Below are positions 42,720 to 54,839 of a stretch of 64,000 nucleotides of DNA, in pieces. The translations under genes and the position numbers were made by a program. The notes beneath the pieces are model-generated. The model was given only the letters and a program-made list of their open reading frames with translations. It made no database searches and was not told the DNA's origin. Where the stretch lies: positions 17,167,501 through 17,231,500 of the forward strand of contig CM060195.1 of the NCBI GenBank assembly GCA_030549335.1, in the 5' to 3' direction. Each line of letters opens with the position of its first letter. The stretch's first letter is position 1. This DNA is from Pontederia crassipes. Lineage: Eukaryota > Streptophyta > Magnoliopsida > Commelinales > Pontederiaceae.

Positions 42720-43900
42720 TTAAACATAATAAAGAATACTTCAATCTTTCTCATTTATTCTTCTAATTTCCATGTCGTTTTAGTTCCATTGTGGTGCTTC
42801 CATGCAATCTTCACCATCTTTACCACTTTGTTCTTTAAACGACGCTCTTCATACTCTAGTATCTTTGTAGGATACTCTTCCTAAGTGAGGTCTTCCTTGA
42901 TGGTTTGTTCTTAAATCGCCACCACATGTGAGCTGTCATATGTGTACTTACGAAGTATTGACACATGGAAAACATTATAGATTCTGACATATGAAGGAGG
43001 CAATGCCAACTTGTACACTCCTCCCACTTTTTCTAGAATCTCAAATGGGCCTATGTACCTAGTAGTTAGCTCGTCCTTTTAGCTGAACCTGACGACTTCT
43101 TTGGTAGGAGATACCTTTAGTAATACATGATCTCCAACCTAGTAGATTTGCTCTCTTCTCTTCTTATCTACATAACTTTTATGACGTCTCTGGGCTGCCA
43201 TCATTCTTTCTTTTATCAAATCTACCTTCTCAGCATACTTTTCTACTAGCTCTGATCCCAGTAGTCTTCCTTCACCAATAGCACTCCAATATGTGGAAGA
43301 CCTGCAAGGTCTTCCATATAGTGCCTCAAATGGAGCCATCTTGATGGTGGAGTGGTAACTATTGTCATAGGCAATCTCAGCTAGAGTGAGATGGTCATCC
43401 CAGCCGCCTTGCCAATGTATTGCACATGTTCTGAGCATGTCCTCCAATGTTTGGATCGTCCTTTCACTTTACCCATCACTCTAAGGTGAGATGCAATGCT
43501 ATAATGCAATCTCGTGTCAAATGTATGCTGCAACCCTCTCCAGAACCTTATCGTGTTTGGTTTCTATCCGATATAATGAAAATAAGAATCCCATGTAATC
43601 GGATAATTTCATCCACATATAGTTTCACCATACTTGCAATTGACTGTCTCACATTGTAGGGTAAAAGTGAGCTGACTTGGTCAATCTGTCAACGATAATC
43701 CAGATGGCATCGTGACCCTTCGGTGTCTTTGGGTGTCCCACAATGAAGTCTATTGTGATCTCCTCTCACTTCCACTGAGGTATGGATAGCGGGTTTAGCA
43801 GTCCTGATGGCTTTTGATGCTCAATCTTGACCTGTTGGCAGACCACGCACTCGAATTTAAACTCTGCTACTTCTCTTCTCATGTCTCTCCACCAAAATGT
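42720..43900 (-). pseudogene. pol: E6 integrase and chromodomain region
   Basis: From high to low coordinates: CQQVKIEHQKPSGLL, IDFIVGHPKTPKGHDAIW, SERTIQTLEDMLRTCAIHW, AEIAYDNSYHSTIKMAPFEA then LYGRPCRS. The best open part is 43139-43447. Further on come GPFEILEKVGGVYKLALPP, VFHVSILRKY and PTKILEYEERRLKNKVVKMV, WKHHNGTKTTW, the chromodomain-like tail of Tekay-type chromoviruses. Stops and shifts interrupt several places (for example after VRFS and before KDEL). Chromodomains are thought to guide insertion into heterochromatin. Inactive. Confidence 0.83.
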
Positions 43901-43949
43901 CCTTTGCAAGTCCTTAAACATTTTAGTTGTTCCAGGATGGATGGCAAAC

Positions 43950-44640
43950 TCTGACTTGTGGCACTCAGTCAGAATTTCTTCCTTGAGCTCTTTATATTCA
44001 GGTATCCATAATCTGTCTTGGAACCTGATAGTCCCATCTTCATCAATCCTGTAATTTGGGTTCCCTTTTTCTCACATAGCGTCTTCATATCTTTGTACTC
44101 TAGGTCTTCTTTCTGTGCTTGTGCTATTCTTGCTTCTAAATCAAGCTGAATGACATAGTGCATCATCAACTTTCCCTGAATGCTTTATTCAATAAGAGTC
44201 CACTTGTAGACTCTTAGACATTCCAATGTTCCTTCCCATTTCCTGCTCAAGCCATTTGCTACAGAGTTAGCCTTCCCTGGATGATAGAGAATGTCAAACT
44301 CATAGTCCTTCAGAAATTTCAGTCACCTTTGTCTCATGTTCAGTTCCTTCTGAGTGAACACATATTTGAGACTTTTGTGGTTAGTAAAAACTTCAAAATT
44401 TTCTCCATATAAGTAGTGTCTCCATATCTTCAAAGCAAACACTACTACTGCCAACTCCAAGTCATGAAAAGGATAGTTCTTCTCATGTGGCTTGAGTTGT
44501 CTTGAAGCATAAGATACCACTCTTCCATGCTGCATTAACACACATCCTAACCTAGTTCCACTGGCATCACTGTTCAATGCGTAGCCTCCAACTCTTGTGG
44601 GAATTATTAGCACTAGTGCAATTATCTTGAACTTTTCTGT
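43950..44640 (-). pseudogene. pol: E6 RNase H and linker
   Basis: Minus strand: [80 protein letters not shown]. These are Ty3/gypsy RNase H signatures with the catalytic Asp in SDAS. The linker to integrase (LEARIAQAQKEDLEYKDMK) follows at 43969-44169. RT is missing: the sequence is cut at about 44640, where the E5 LTR begins. Confidence 0.85.
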
Positions 44641-47161
44641 GGCACCTAGGATAAGTATGTGTAAAAATATTCAATATAGAAAATGTATGAATAAATTATT
44701 TGGGTTATAATATCATAATATATATTTAATAATGAATAATTACTGCCCTTTAATAAGTTATTTTGGATGTCAAAAATCTATTGGATAAAGAGTTGCTCAC
44801 ATGCAAGCTGCCAACAAGCTAGCAGCTTGCCACCTCATGTTTAGTTGATTTTTTCAACCTCCTTTCTTATGTGATAAAAATTCTAAAACATTCCTCCTGT
44901 CTCCATTACATGTTTAGAAATGGGACCTCAATTATCAGATCTTGATCCTTTCTGTGGAGGGCGGAGAAAATTCTAGAACACCGATCACTCAAGGTGGCAA
45001 TTCTAAACCCTAAGGTAATGGGTCTTTTCATGATCATTGTTTATTCATCACGCCTTCTTAGAAACTTATGAAATTCACTCTGACTTATCCTCTCTGAGTC
45101 TACTTTCGATGAGATTTGGAATCAAGTCAATATGATGTCTGTAGAGGACGCTATGTTCTTATCTTTAAGGTACTATCACTCTGTCTTCTGAAACTATTAC
45201 CCGATTTTCTAAATTATGGATCAAATCCAATATGTCATGGAAATACCTGATAATTTAATGTTATATACACTGAGGTTAGGTTTCATTAAAAATTGGAATC
45301 ACTTGAAAATGATATCTGTAGAAAACATTATAAATGTTTTACCGAGTCTCACTTAGTCTGTCAGGATGAAACATAGAGCAGATTGTGCTTGTATTTATTA
45401 AATTTATTGTGCTCAGTACAGATGGATATAAATTCAAGAAATTTTATAGGTTACATCTTATGAAGTCTACTATATATATAACATTTAAGTTATCCAAATA
45501 TGAAATGTTTCTTATTTTATATAAATAGTACAATTAGGGTCACTCAGTCTGTCAAAACAAATAAATACCCTGGAAGTTAAACTGAAACTTGATTTTCCTG
45601 TGAACAAACTGAAATGAAATAAGATCTTAAACTTTTATAAATTAAGATATTAGTACCCAACAAGTAAGAAAAATTGGAATGAACAAATTTTGTTATCAAT
45701 TCAAACAGATATGAATTTTCTTTTATTATGTATACAATTTGTCTTAATAGTATGCCAACTCTTGTAATAAATAGTTACTTAAGTTATAAGAGTAAATACT
45801 TCAGGGTCATGTACCACTTCAATTAATTATGTTTCATGTGTGATAGGCTTGTGTTCAGATCATCGAAGTGATGTGTTTCTTATTATTATTGTATAGGAGT
45901 AGAAGAGTAAAGTAGTGAAAAAGGAAAGGAAAAATCTTTTTGTACCTCTTATAGGCAAGTTGGTTTCTCATACTCTATGTATTCACCTCTTTTGAATTTG
46001 GTGTGACATTGATTGTTATATTATTGAATATATTAAGAATTGATTTCGGGAAATACAATTCTAAAAAGTATATATGAATGATTGTATGATTGCACATTGA
46101 AAAAGCATATGTGATGTGAGATGAATGGATTACGAGCAGTGCAATCTTGTTCCGTTTGAAATGGTATTTGATATGATTAATCTTCTGATATTGAGACATA
46201 ATTGTTATATGATGAATCATGAATCTGCATCTGCCTGCATTGCATGTTGATGGTTGGAGTTAAGTGCTACATCGTTGATCAAGATGGGAGCCATCTCTAG
46301 AGTCCAATCCATCATTCTGTTCTTCAATAATGGGATGAGATAGGCTAGAGCTAAGTGCCATGCGGAGCTAAGTACCACATCGTGAGTAGTCGCGTTGAGG
46401 GCCACCTCTAAAATTTGTAGGGGCCACCTCTAGAGTCCACCTATCACTATATAATTTATTTCTCGAAAGGGATGACGTAGAATTCCCCCTCTAGAGTCCA
46501 CCTACCGACCACTAGCTAGTTGGTGATCCGTGCATTCATATGAGAGTGTTGCATTTGCATACATCTGTTTGTATGATTTGATGGATATTGATGCAATTTG
46601 AGTGTGATGATTTTGATTAGAAAATTATATATATTATTTTCAACTATATGAAATCACTAATTGTTTTGTTATAATTATTTCATATCTTTGCATATCCCTC
46701 CGAATTAATCAGATGGTAACACATAACTTATGAGATCAACTTACTGAGCTATTTTTGCTCATAATGTTATTTCTAATATTTTTTTAGATTCATATAGCTC
46801 GTTGTTTGCGAGGTGATAGTCATAAAAGGATTCTATAACATTCATGGTGGTATAATGAGAGGATTTATGTCTCTCGTATCTCTCTATTAAGATGTCGAGA
46901 GAGCTAGTTGTGTTTATTACTTATGTCAAAATAAGTTGTATTGAAAATAAAGTCATTTTGTCAAATGTATGACTTAAGGAGTATCAGTTTGCTCTGAAAT
47001 GATCACATATTGTGTAATTTATTTAATGATATATTTTACTCTTATGTTATAAAAGAATAGTAAATTACATCACATTTTCGCAGTTCTTCATAATTTATTT
47101 GATCGTCCCTAATGAGTCGCGAACTCTGGTTTAACTCACGGGTTAAATCGGGGTCGTAACA
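44640..47161 (+). mobile_element. E5 5' LTR, missing its first part
   Basis: Matches the right LTR from 61749 onward, so about 245 bp of its 5' end are lost at the junction with E6. It ends GTCGTAACA before a primer site. Internal sub-repeats: three copies of a TCACTyAGTCTGTC-like word (near 45175, 45350, 45540), and a block with TCTAGAGTCCA and GAGCTAAGTGCCA (46255-46500). Confidence 0.8.
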
Positions 47162-47165
47162 GTTA

Positions 47166-47177
47166 TGGTATCAAAGC
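47166..47177 (+). promoter_or_regulatory. E5 primer binding site, tRNA-iMet type
   Basis: TGGTATCAAAGC, four bases after the LTR. One mismatch to the usual TGGTATCAGAGC. Confidence 0.8.
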
Positions 47178-47850
47178 AATATGTCCTTCCATCGGTCAAA
47201 GTTACATAACAATGTATGTTATAGTGGGGTTATCATTGGTATGCTTATAGTGTGGACTACCCGTATTTAGCTTGAGTTGTGTGAGTTTGAGGATTATAAT
47301 GTGAGGTTATATATGTACTATTATATGACATTTTGAAATGCGATTGTGATATTTGCTTTTCATCAATTATGACTCTATGCATCGCAACCCTATACATGGA
47401 TTTATATATGTATTACCATGGCATGTTATCTAAAAAAGAAAAGAGAAAACAAATAATCATCAAGTACTAATTTGTGATTCCTAGACTTTGTGGTATTGCC
47501 TTGCATAGTTGAAAGTGTAACAAGTACTTGATTGTTGACATGATTGTTTTGTATTTGTATGATTTTGATGTAATTTTTTATGTGGATTAATTGTCTTCAT
47601 ATCATGTATGATTAGATTGTTATAGGGAGCTAACTATTTTCTCACTTTCAAGTCAACTATGATTTGATTTTATGAGTAATAGGGAAGTAAGTACATATTT
47701 TCGAATCTATTGTAGGCATGCCAATAAGCTGTTTTGGAAGATTGTTATAGGTTCTTATATTATTTGGTAAAATAAAAAAAAAGAGAAATTTGAACAATGT
47801 TCCTATGTTTGGAAATTCTAAATTATATTCTATAGAGATGGTTTGACCTG
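47178..47850 (+). other. E5 region between primer site and RT; no gag recognised
   Basis: About 670 AT-rich bases with no frame resembling gag or protease. These were either deleted or have decayed beyond recognition. Confidence 0.5.
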
Positions 47851-48391
47851 ACCTTGATAGAGGAATTCTTTATTGTCCTTCTTTATAGAATTATCCCTAC
47901 TTTAATACTCCTTGTCATTCAACATAAAAAGAACATTGCGAACCTTTGTACGAGGGTTATATTTGATCAAACTATGAGTTTTAGCCTTAATCATCAAGAG
48001 GAAAGATTAATCCCCAAGTTGGACAACAATTGTAGACTTTTGGACCAAGTTACTATAAAGAATACCATATCGAAAGTAGGTTACTTGTTTGATCAACCAT
48101 AAGGTACTAGTATATTCCTTAAGACTAATTTAAGATTTGGATATCATTAACTAAAATTAAAGAATGTTATGTTCCGAAGCTTACATTTGAAACCCAATTA
48201 TTATGAGTATTTGATAGTCATTTGGTTAACCAATATCAAACTATTTGGATCGGATCAGATTTTCAAACGATTCGTTGATTAAAATGTAATTATATTATTG
48301 ATGACATCTTAATTGCTCATGGAGACATGCAAGTAAGGAACCTTATTTTGCAAAATCCAAATAAAATAAAAGTGGGTGTCAAAGTTAGTAT
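47851..48391 (+). pseudogene. pol: E5 reverse transcriptase remnant
   Basis: Readable pieces across frames: LLDQVTIKN (normally LNQVTIKN), VGYLFDQPQGTSIF (from DDLFDQLQGASVFS), KTNLRFGYH (from KIDLRSGYHQL), YYEYLIVIWLTN (from YEFLVMPFGLTN) and IIDDILIAHG, which keeps the catalytic DD (from VFIDDILIYS). The order is exact for chromovirus RT. Heavily decayed, with several stops and shifts, and cut by the E4 insertion at 48392-48396. Confidence 0.72.
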
Positions 48392-48396
48392 GTGTT

Positions 48397-50781
48397 TGAT
48401 CACTAGCTAATCATATTAGGTTTTTATCCCATTTTCCATTCATTTCACCCATATCGAGCCCTTATTTTGCCTAACTTTTGGCAAATTATGCTTGGAATGC
48501 AATGGATTGTGATAACCAGCTGATCATTCTCATTTTACACTTAATTCCATGTGCATAGAGGTTCTGAATTGCTAAAATCCGTAAATATATTAATTCTATG
48601 CCAAGTTATCATTTTTTTGGGCAAGTTATCATTCCACTTTGCAAAGTTATCATTTTTCCAATTGAGCTGATTTCTAGTGATTATCTTGCCCTAAATCCCC
48701 TGCCATCATGAATTAATCATATTTGGATGATCATATTTCAACTTGTGCAAAGTTATCATTCCATTTCACAAGTTATCGTTTTTGGTGTCAAGTTATCGTT
48801 TTTAGGGCAAAACTATCATTTCGATGTGCAAGGCTATCAATTTTGCATAAAAGCATTAGGCAATCATTGAATTACTGTCCTAACTCCTTGCTGCTCTGAT
48901 TTGATCACATTTGGATAACCACAACAAAATTTACAACAAGTTATCATTTTATGGCCAAAGTTATCACATCTTATCCACACTTGATTTCTGACCTCATTCA
49001 CTTGTCACCCTAATCCCTTTGATACCTTCATTGCTTTGAACCACTCATATTTGGACAATTTTCATGATATATGCAAAGTTATCATTCCGATCTTCAAAGT
49101 TATTATTTTTAATTAAGAATTTCATTCCTGCACAACACCAAATCCCATTTGATAATTGAGCTGATATTTGTTATTGTCCTAATTCTTATTTGTTTAAATT
49201 CTATTCAAGGACTTTGATGCTTGCTGCTTTGGCCTTTCTAGTAGGGAAAAGAAGGCTGCATAATGCTGAAAAAGTAGGGGGGACCACTTGCTTTTTGGTT
49301 GTCCAAAAAGCTGGCACTGATGATATTTTCAAGCCCAAGACACTTGGCATAATCACAGAGGAATGGAACCTTCTCATCTACATCCAAGGGTGAGGAGAGG
49401 ACATATATAAGCTGAGAAACCAGAAGAAAAAAGGGGGGCTGGCCATTGCAAGAGTTTGAGCAGGAAGGAAGCAAGGAAAGGAGCTGAAGTTTCTGCAATC
49501 CTAATTCCTGTCGACAGCCTTCAATTCAGGATGATTTGTATCAGTTTATCTTTCTTTTGTATCAAACTTTATAATTATGAGGAGCTAAATCCTATTTCTC
49601 CTAGGATAGGGTAGTAATCTAGTTTAGTTGTGGATGGATTATGGACATTTTTGATTTCCTGCACTGATTTCTAATTTTTTGATTCCTGATTTTGCATTCT
49701 GAACTCATTTGATCATGTCCTATTCTTGACATTGTAAGATCTTTCTTGCATTTACAACTGAGAGGTTGTTTTATGATATGTTCTTTATTCAGAAATGAAT
49801 TAAGAACCAATGACAAGTTCTAGGTCCAAATCTTTATTAGGAATCTGATTTTTATCTATTCTGGTTTCTGAATTGCATTTCTGATTTCTGATTCATGAAA
49901 TTTGATATCATTGTAAAACCCCTCATTCCATTGGCTGCTGAGAAGTAGATTATGTGGGTTCTTCTTATTCAGAAATGTATTAAGAGGCAACGATAACTTC
50001 CTTGAGTTAAATCTGTGAAAACATGTTATTGGTGAAATCTGTTTTGAATTTTGAGTTTTGATTTTTATGGAATCTGCTTGTCATTATGGAATCCCAATCT
50101 TATAGGCAACTGAAAGGTTAAATCCTGATTTCCTTCTTGTTTAGAGATGGACCAAGAAGCAATGGCATGTGATGAATTCCAATGTGTAATATGTGCTGAT
50201 TTTATCCAATTTATTAAGACTAATGTGGATTCATTTCAATTTTTAGCTGAGAGGCTGATTTAAAATCCTCTTGTTGATTTGAGATAAATCAAGAAACATT
50301 AGTATTAGGATTGGATTCATTACTTTTTCTGATTAGTTGATGCATGAATGTGAGTTGAATTGTAATGCCAAACTGAAATTGCCAAAATCTGAAAAGAAAG
50401 GGCAATATCAGTGAGGTTCTAAAATTTGTGCTTAATGTTAACTTGATATCACTAGGGATTCTCTTCTCATTCAACTTAGCTAATTAATCATGTGGGAATA
50501 TGATAATTGGTTCTAATTTATTATGCTGTGATAACAGTCCATTTCCAAGTTGAGTTAGAAGTGACATGTATTGATAACCTATTTCATTCCATCCATAATT
50601 GAACTAGATTAACCCCAATTCCTAAGAGAACCTTCCTCATTGATAGATAAACCCTTTTAGCCCTTAGTTTAACATTTATAATTCAGTTTAGATAAATTTC
50701 CAAAAGTCCAAAAATAGTTATCATTTTGCCATAATAAAAAATCTGTTTTCACTTTCCTTTAATTTCATGAATTTGTCACTT
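48397..50781 (+). mobile_element. E4 5' LTR, truncated at its 3' end
   Basis: Nearly identical to the right LTR (56373-58786) until GTCACTT at 50775-50781, where it breaks into gag sequence. It lacks about 30 bp present in the right copy near 56945. TATATAA at 49404-49410. The AAGTTATCA word recurs in U3. Confidence 0.88.
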
Positions 50782-51881
50782 CTACTAGACAAGCTATCTT
50801 CTTCCCTAGACAACTAGAATTGAACCCCAAGGAACAGGCTCAAGCTATCCAACTCAGAAGTGGAAGAATTGTTGAGGAACCAATGAAGAATTGTTGAGGA
50901 ACAGGCTCAAGCTATCCAACTCAGCTCAAACAATTCCAAGTTCAAACCCTGTTGAAGAGCCATCTGAAGAGGCTGTGGTGGAAAATCAGAACAAGCACCC
51001 TCAAAATGAAGCCAAGAATAGGATTTTTGATAAAGTGCCTTTCCCTCAAAGATTGGTCAAGGCAAGGCAAGACCAACAGTATGGAAGATTCCTTGAAATC
51101 CTGAAGAAATTATATATCAATGTGCCATTTGTTGAAGCCATTCAAGAGATGTCCTCATATGCTAAGTTTGTAAAGGAGATTTTGACCAATAAAAGGAGGA
51201 TTATGGAGCATGAAACCATAGCCTTGACTGAGGAGGCTTCTGCAATCATCCAAAACAACTTGCCTCCCAAGCTAAAGGATCTAGGAAGCTTCTCAATTCC
51301 CTGTGAAATTGGAAATAGGAAAATTCAGAGGGCAATGTGTGATTTGGGTGCATCAGTGAGTGTAATCCCTTTATCATTGTGTAGGAAGCTAGAAGTTGGA
51401 GATATGAAGCTTACCAACATGTCTTTGCAGTTAGCTGACAGATCCATCAAGTACCCACATGGAATTATTGAAGACATACCCCCTCAAAGTTGGAAAATTT
51501 TATATTCCTGTGGACTTTGTGGTGCTTGACATGGATGAGGACCTGAACACCCCAATTCTTCTATGGAGGCCCTTCTTAGCCACTGCAGGAGCTGTCATAG
51601 ATGTTAAGGAGGGTAGATTGACATTCCAAATTGGGGAGGACAAGATAGAATTCAATTTGACTCAAGTTATCAGTAGGCCAAATTTTCAGGAAAGTGATTT
51701 TGAAGATGGGCAACTAGATCAGATTGTACAGCAAGTTTCTGCAATAATTTCCATTGAAGACCCCTTGCAAAGGTGCCTAATGTTTGATCACTTGAAGAAA
51801 CTAGAAGATCCAGAGGCTAAGGCATGCCAATCTGAGCTGAATTCCTTCAAATCAATGGACAAATCAGAATTTCAGAATTGA
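50782..51881 (+). pseudogene. E4 gag end and aspartic protease
   Basis: Starts with QLELNPKEQAQAIQLRSGR. A local duplication (GAACAGGCTCAAGCTATCCA at about 50842 and 50900) disrupts this part. The frame from 50891 continues through FDKVPFPQRLVKARQDQQYG to the protease signature AMCDLGASVSVIPLS with its catalytic Asp. A frameshift near 51478 places FYIPVDFVVLDMDEDLNTPI in the second frame (51459-51881), which ends at a premature TGA. Compared with E2, fewer stops are present, so E4 has decayed less. Confidence 0.86.
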
Positions 51882-53384
51882 GTGCAGGAGGTTATCAGTG
51901 CTGAATTCCAATCCAATTCAGCTCAAGACAATCCTTCTAAATTGTAGCTCAAGGCTCTCCCTAGCAACTTGAAGTATGAATTCTTGGGAGAGAATTCTAC
52001 ATTTCCAGTAATTATCAATGCCAATTTGCCATGAGAGCAAGTCTAGGAGCTGCTGAAAAGATTAAAGCTGTACAGAGAGGTAATAGGCTATTCAATTGAA
52101 GATATTAAGAGGATTAATCCCTCAATCTGTATGCACAGGATCCCTATGGAGGACAACTACAAGCCTTCAATTGAATGCCAAAGGAGATTTAATCCAGTGA
52201 TGAAGGAAGTTGTCAAAAAGGAAGTGTTGAAGTTGTTGAATACTGGAATTATCTACTCCATTTCAGATAGTGAATGAGTCAGCCCTGTTCAGGTGGTGCC
52301 AAAGAAAAGAGGGATTACAGTAGTGAAATCAGATACAAATGAATTGATATCCACTAGGGCAGTTACTGGTTGGAGAATGTGTATTGATTTCAGAAAATTG
52401 AACAAAGCAACCAGGAAGGACCACTTCCCACTTCCCTTCATTGACCAAATGCTTGAGAGGTTGGCCAAGCATTTCCACTTTTGCTATTTGGATGGCTATT
52501 CAGGCTTCTTGCAGATTCCAATCCATCCACAAGACCAAGACAAGACTACCTTCACTTGTCCATATGGGACATTTGCATATAGGAGGATGCCATTTGGATT
52601 GTGCAATGCCATTGTCACATTTAAGAGGTGTATGATGTCCATCTTTTCAGATTTCATTGAGGACATTATGGAGGTGTTTATGGATGACTTTTCAGTTTAT
52701 AGGGATTCCTTTGAAGCTTGCTTGGAAAATTTGACAAGAGTATTGCAAAGGTGCAGGGAATCCAACTTAATTCTAAATTGGGAAAAGTGCCACTTCATGG
52801 TTCAAGAGGGAGTGGTGTTGAGCCACATTGTATCCAATAGAGGGATTGAGATGGACAAAGCAAAAATTGAGGTCATTGAGAAGCTACCACCTCCAAAGAA
52901 TGTGAAGGCTATAAGGAGTTTCTTGGGTCATGCTGGATTCTATAGGAGATTCATCAAGAACTTCTCAATGATAACCAGGCCTCTTACGAAGCTGTTGGCA
53001 AAAGATGCTGAGTTCAATGTCAATGAGGATTGCATGAAGGCCTTTAACCAATTGAAGGAAGCCCTCATTTTAGCTCCTATAGTGCAACCACCATATTTGT
53101 CACTACCCTTTGAAGTTATGTGTGATGCCTCTAACCAAGCAGTAGGGGCAGTGTTGGGACGAACCAAAGACAAGAAACACTATGTCATATGCTATGCCAG
53201 AAAGACCTTGGATGAAGCCCAAATTAATTATGCCACCACTGAGAAGGAGCTACTAGATGTAGTGTTTGCATTTGATAAGTTCAGGTCCTATCTTATTGGA
53301 GCCAAGGTGATTGTATATACTAATCACCAAGCAGTGAGGCACCTTATCAGCAAGAAGGAGTCAAAGCCAAGGCTAATCAGATGA
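51882..53384 (+). pseudogene. pol: E4 reverse transcriptase and RNase H
   Basis: The linker 51882-52280 has stops (TAG at 51946, TGA at 52032, TAG at 52045, TGA at 52275). The 363-codon open part from 52293 holds nearly all of RT and RNase [51 protein letters not shown], catalytic [65 protein letters not shown] and [12 protein letters not shown]. It ends at a TGA (53382) where E2 has TGG. The best-preserved pol enzyme in the window, yet still interrupted. Confidence 0.9.
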
Positions 53385-54835
53385 ATTTTATTGCTACAAG
53401 AATTTGATGTAGAGATTAGGGACAAGAGGGGTACTGAAAATCTTGTTGATGACCATTTGTCCAGGATGGAAGGAATTCAGGAATCTTCATCACTTCCTAT
53501 CAATGATTCATTTCCTGATGACTTCCTAATGGCCATATCAGCTGCTCCAACTCCTTGGTATGCTGACATTGTCAATTATTTGGCCTGTGGAATCATTCCA
53601 CCTGAGTACTCCTACCAGCAGAAGAAGAAGTTCTTCCAACATAAAAGACTTCTATTGGGATGATCCCCTCTTGTTCAAAAAGTCCTCTGATGGCTTTTTC
53701 AGAAGGTGTGTGCCAGAAGCTGAATTCCAATCCATTTTGTATGAATGCCACTCATCTCCATATGGTGGACATGTAGCTACCCAAAAGACAGCTGCTAAGG
53801 TTCTACAATCTGGTTTCTATTGGCCTTCCTTATTCAAAGATGCTCACATGTATGTCAAAGGCTGTGATGTGTGCCAAAAAGCAGGTTCAATCTCCAGGAG
53901 GAATGAAATGCCATAGAATGGGATCCTAGAAGTTGAAATTTTTTATGTTTGGGGCATTGATTACATGGGACCCTTCCCTAGCTCCTTTGGATACAGATTC
54001 ATATTGTTGGCTGTTGATTATGTGTCCAAATGGATAGAGGCTATTCCAACTACTGCTGATTGTATGGCTGTTATCAAGTTGTTCAAGGACATTATCTTTT
54101 CAAGATTTGGAGTGCCAAGGGTAGTTATCAGTGATGGAGGCAGCCACTTCATTGAAAAATGTTTTGAGAGCCTCCTAAACAAGTATGGAGTTAAGCACAA
54201 GGTTTCAACAGCCTACCACCCTCAAACAAATGGCCAAGCTGAAATTTCAAATAGGGAAATTAAGGCCATTTTGGAAAAAATAGTCTCCCTGACTAGAAAG
54301 GATTGGAGCACCAAGTTAAATGATGCACTTTGGGCCTACAGGACAGCATATAAATCTCCAATTGGTGTCTCCCCATATAAGTTGGTTTATGGAAAAACAT
54401 GCCACTTGCCAATTGAACTAAAACACAAGGCATATTGGTCTATCAAGACACTAAATTTTGATATGCATGCTTGTGGACAGAAAAGACTCTTGCAAATTGA
54501 TGAATTGGATGAGATTAGGCTCAATGCCTACCATAATTCAGAATTCTACAAGGAAAGGACCAAGAGGTGGCATGATAGCAGGATTTTGAAGAAGGATTTC
54601 AAAGTTGGAGACCTTGTGTTGCTATTTAATTCAAGGCTCAAGTTGTTCCCTGGAAAGTTGAAGTCTAGATGGAGTGGACCCTTCAAAATTCACAAGGTTT
54701 ATAAGGGGCTGTGGACCTTGTCAATGACAATGCTGATATATTCAAGGTTAATGGACAAAGATTGAAGTTATACAACCCCACAACCATGGATTCAACTAAG
54801 GAGGTGCTGATTTTGCAAGATCCCCTACAATTGCC
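53385..54835 (+). pseudogene. pol: E4 RNase H end and integrase
   Basis: 53391-53663 gives the RNase H end ([21 protein letters not shown]). After a frameshift near 53640, the zinc finger ([43 protein letters not shown]) runs to a TAG at 53914. The core then reads from 53965: [38 protein letters not shown] and [15 protein letters not shown], with all three catalytic acids present. [18 protein letters not shown] and the C-terminal [20 protein letters not shown] follow. A frameshift near 54700 alters the last 60 residues; the natural stop would be near 54840. Confidence 0.88.
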
Positions 54836-54839
54836 TAGT

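Noticed and set aside
49190..49498. Open frames in E4 LTRs around 49190-49498 and 57208-57504
   Set aside because: They lie across the LTR promoter/TATA region and are shared only because the LTRs are copies.
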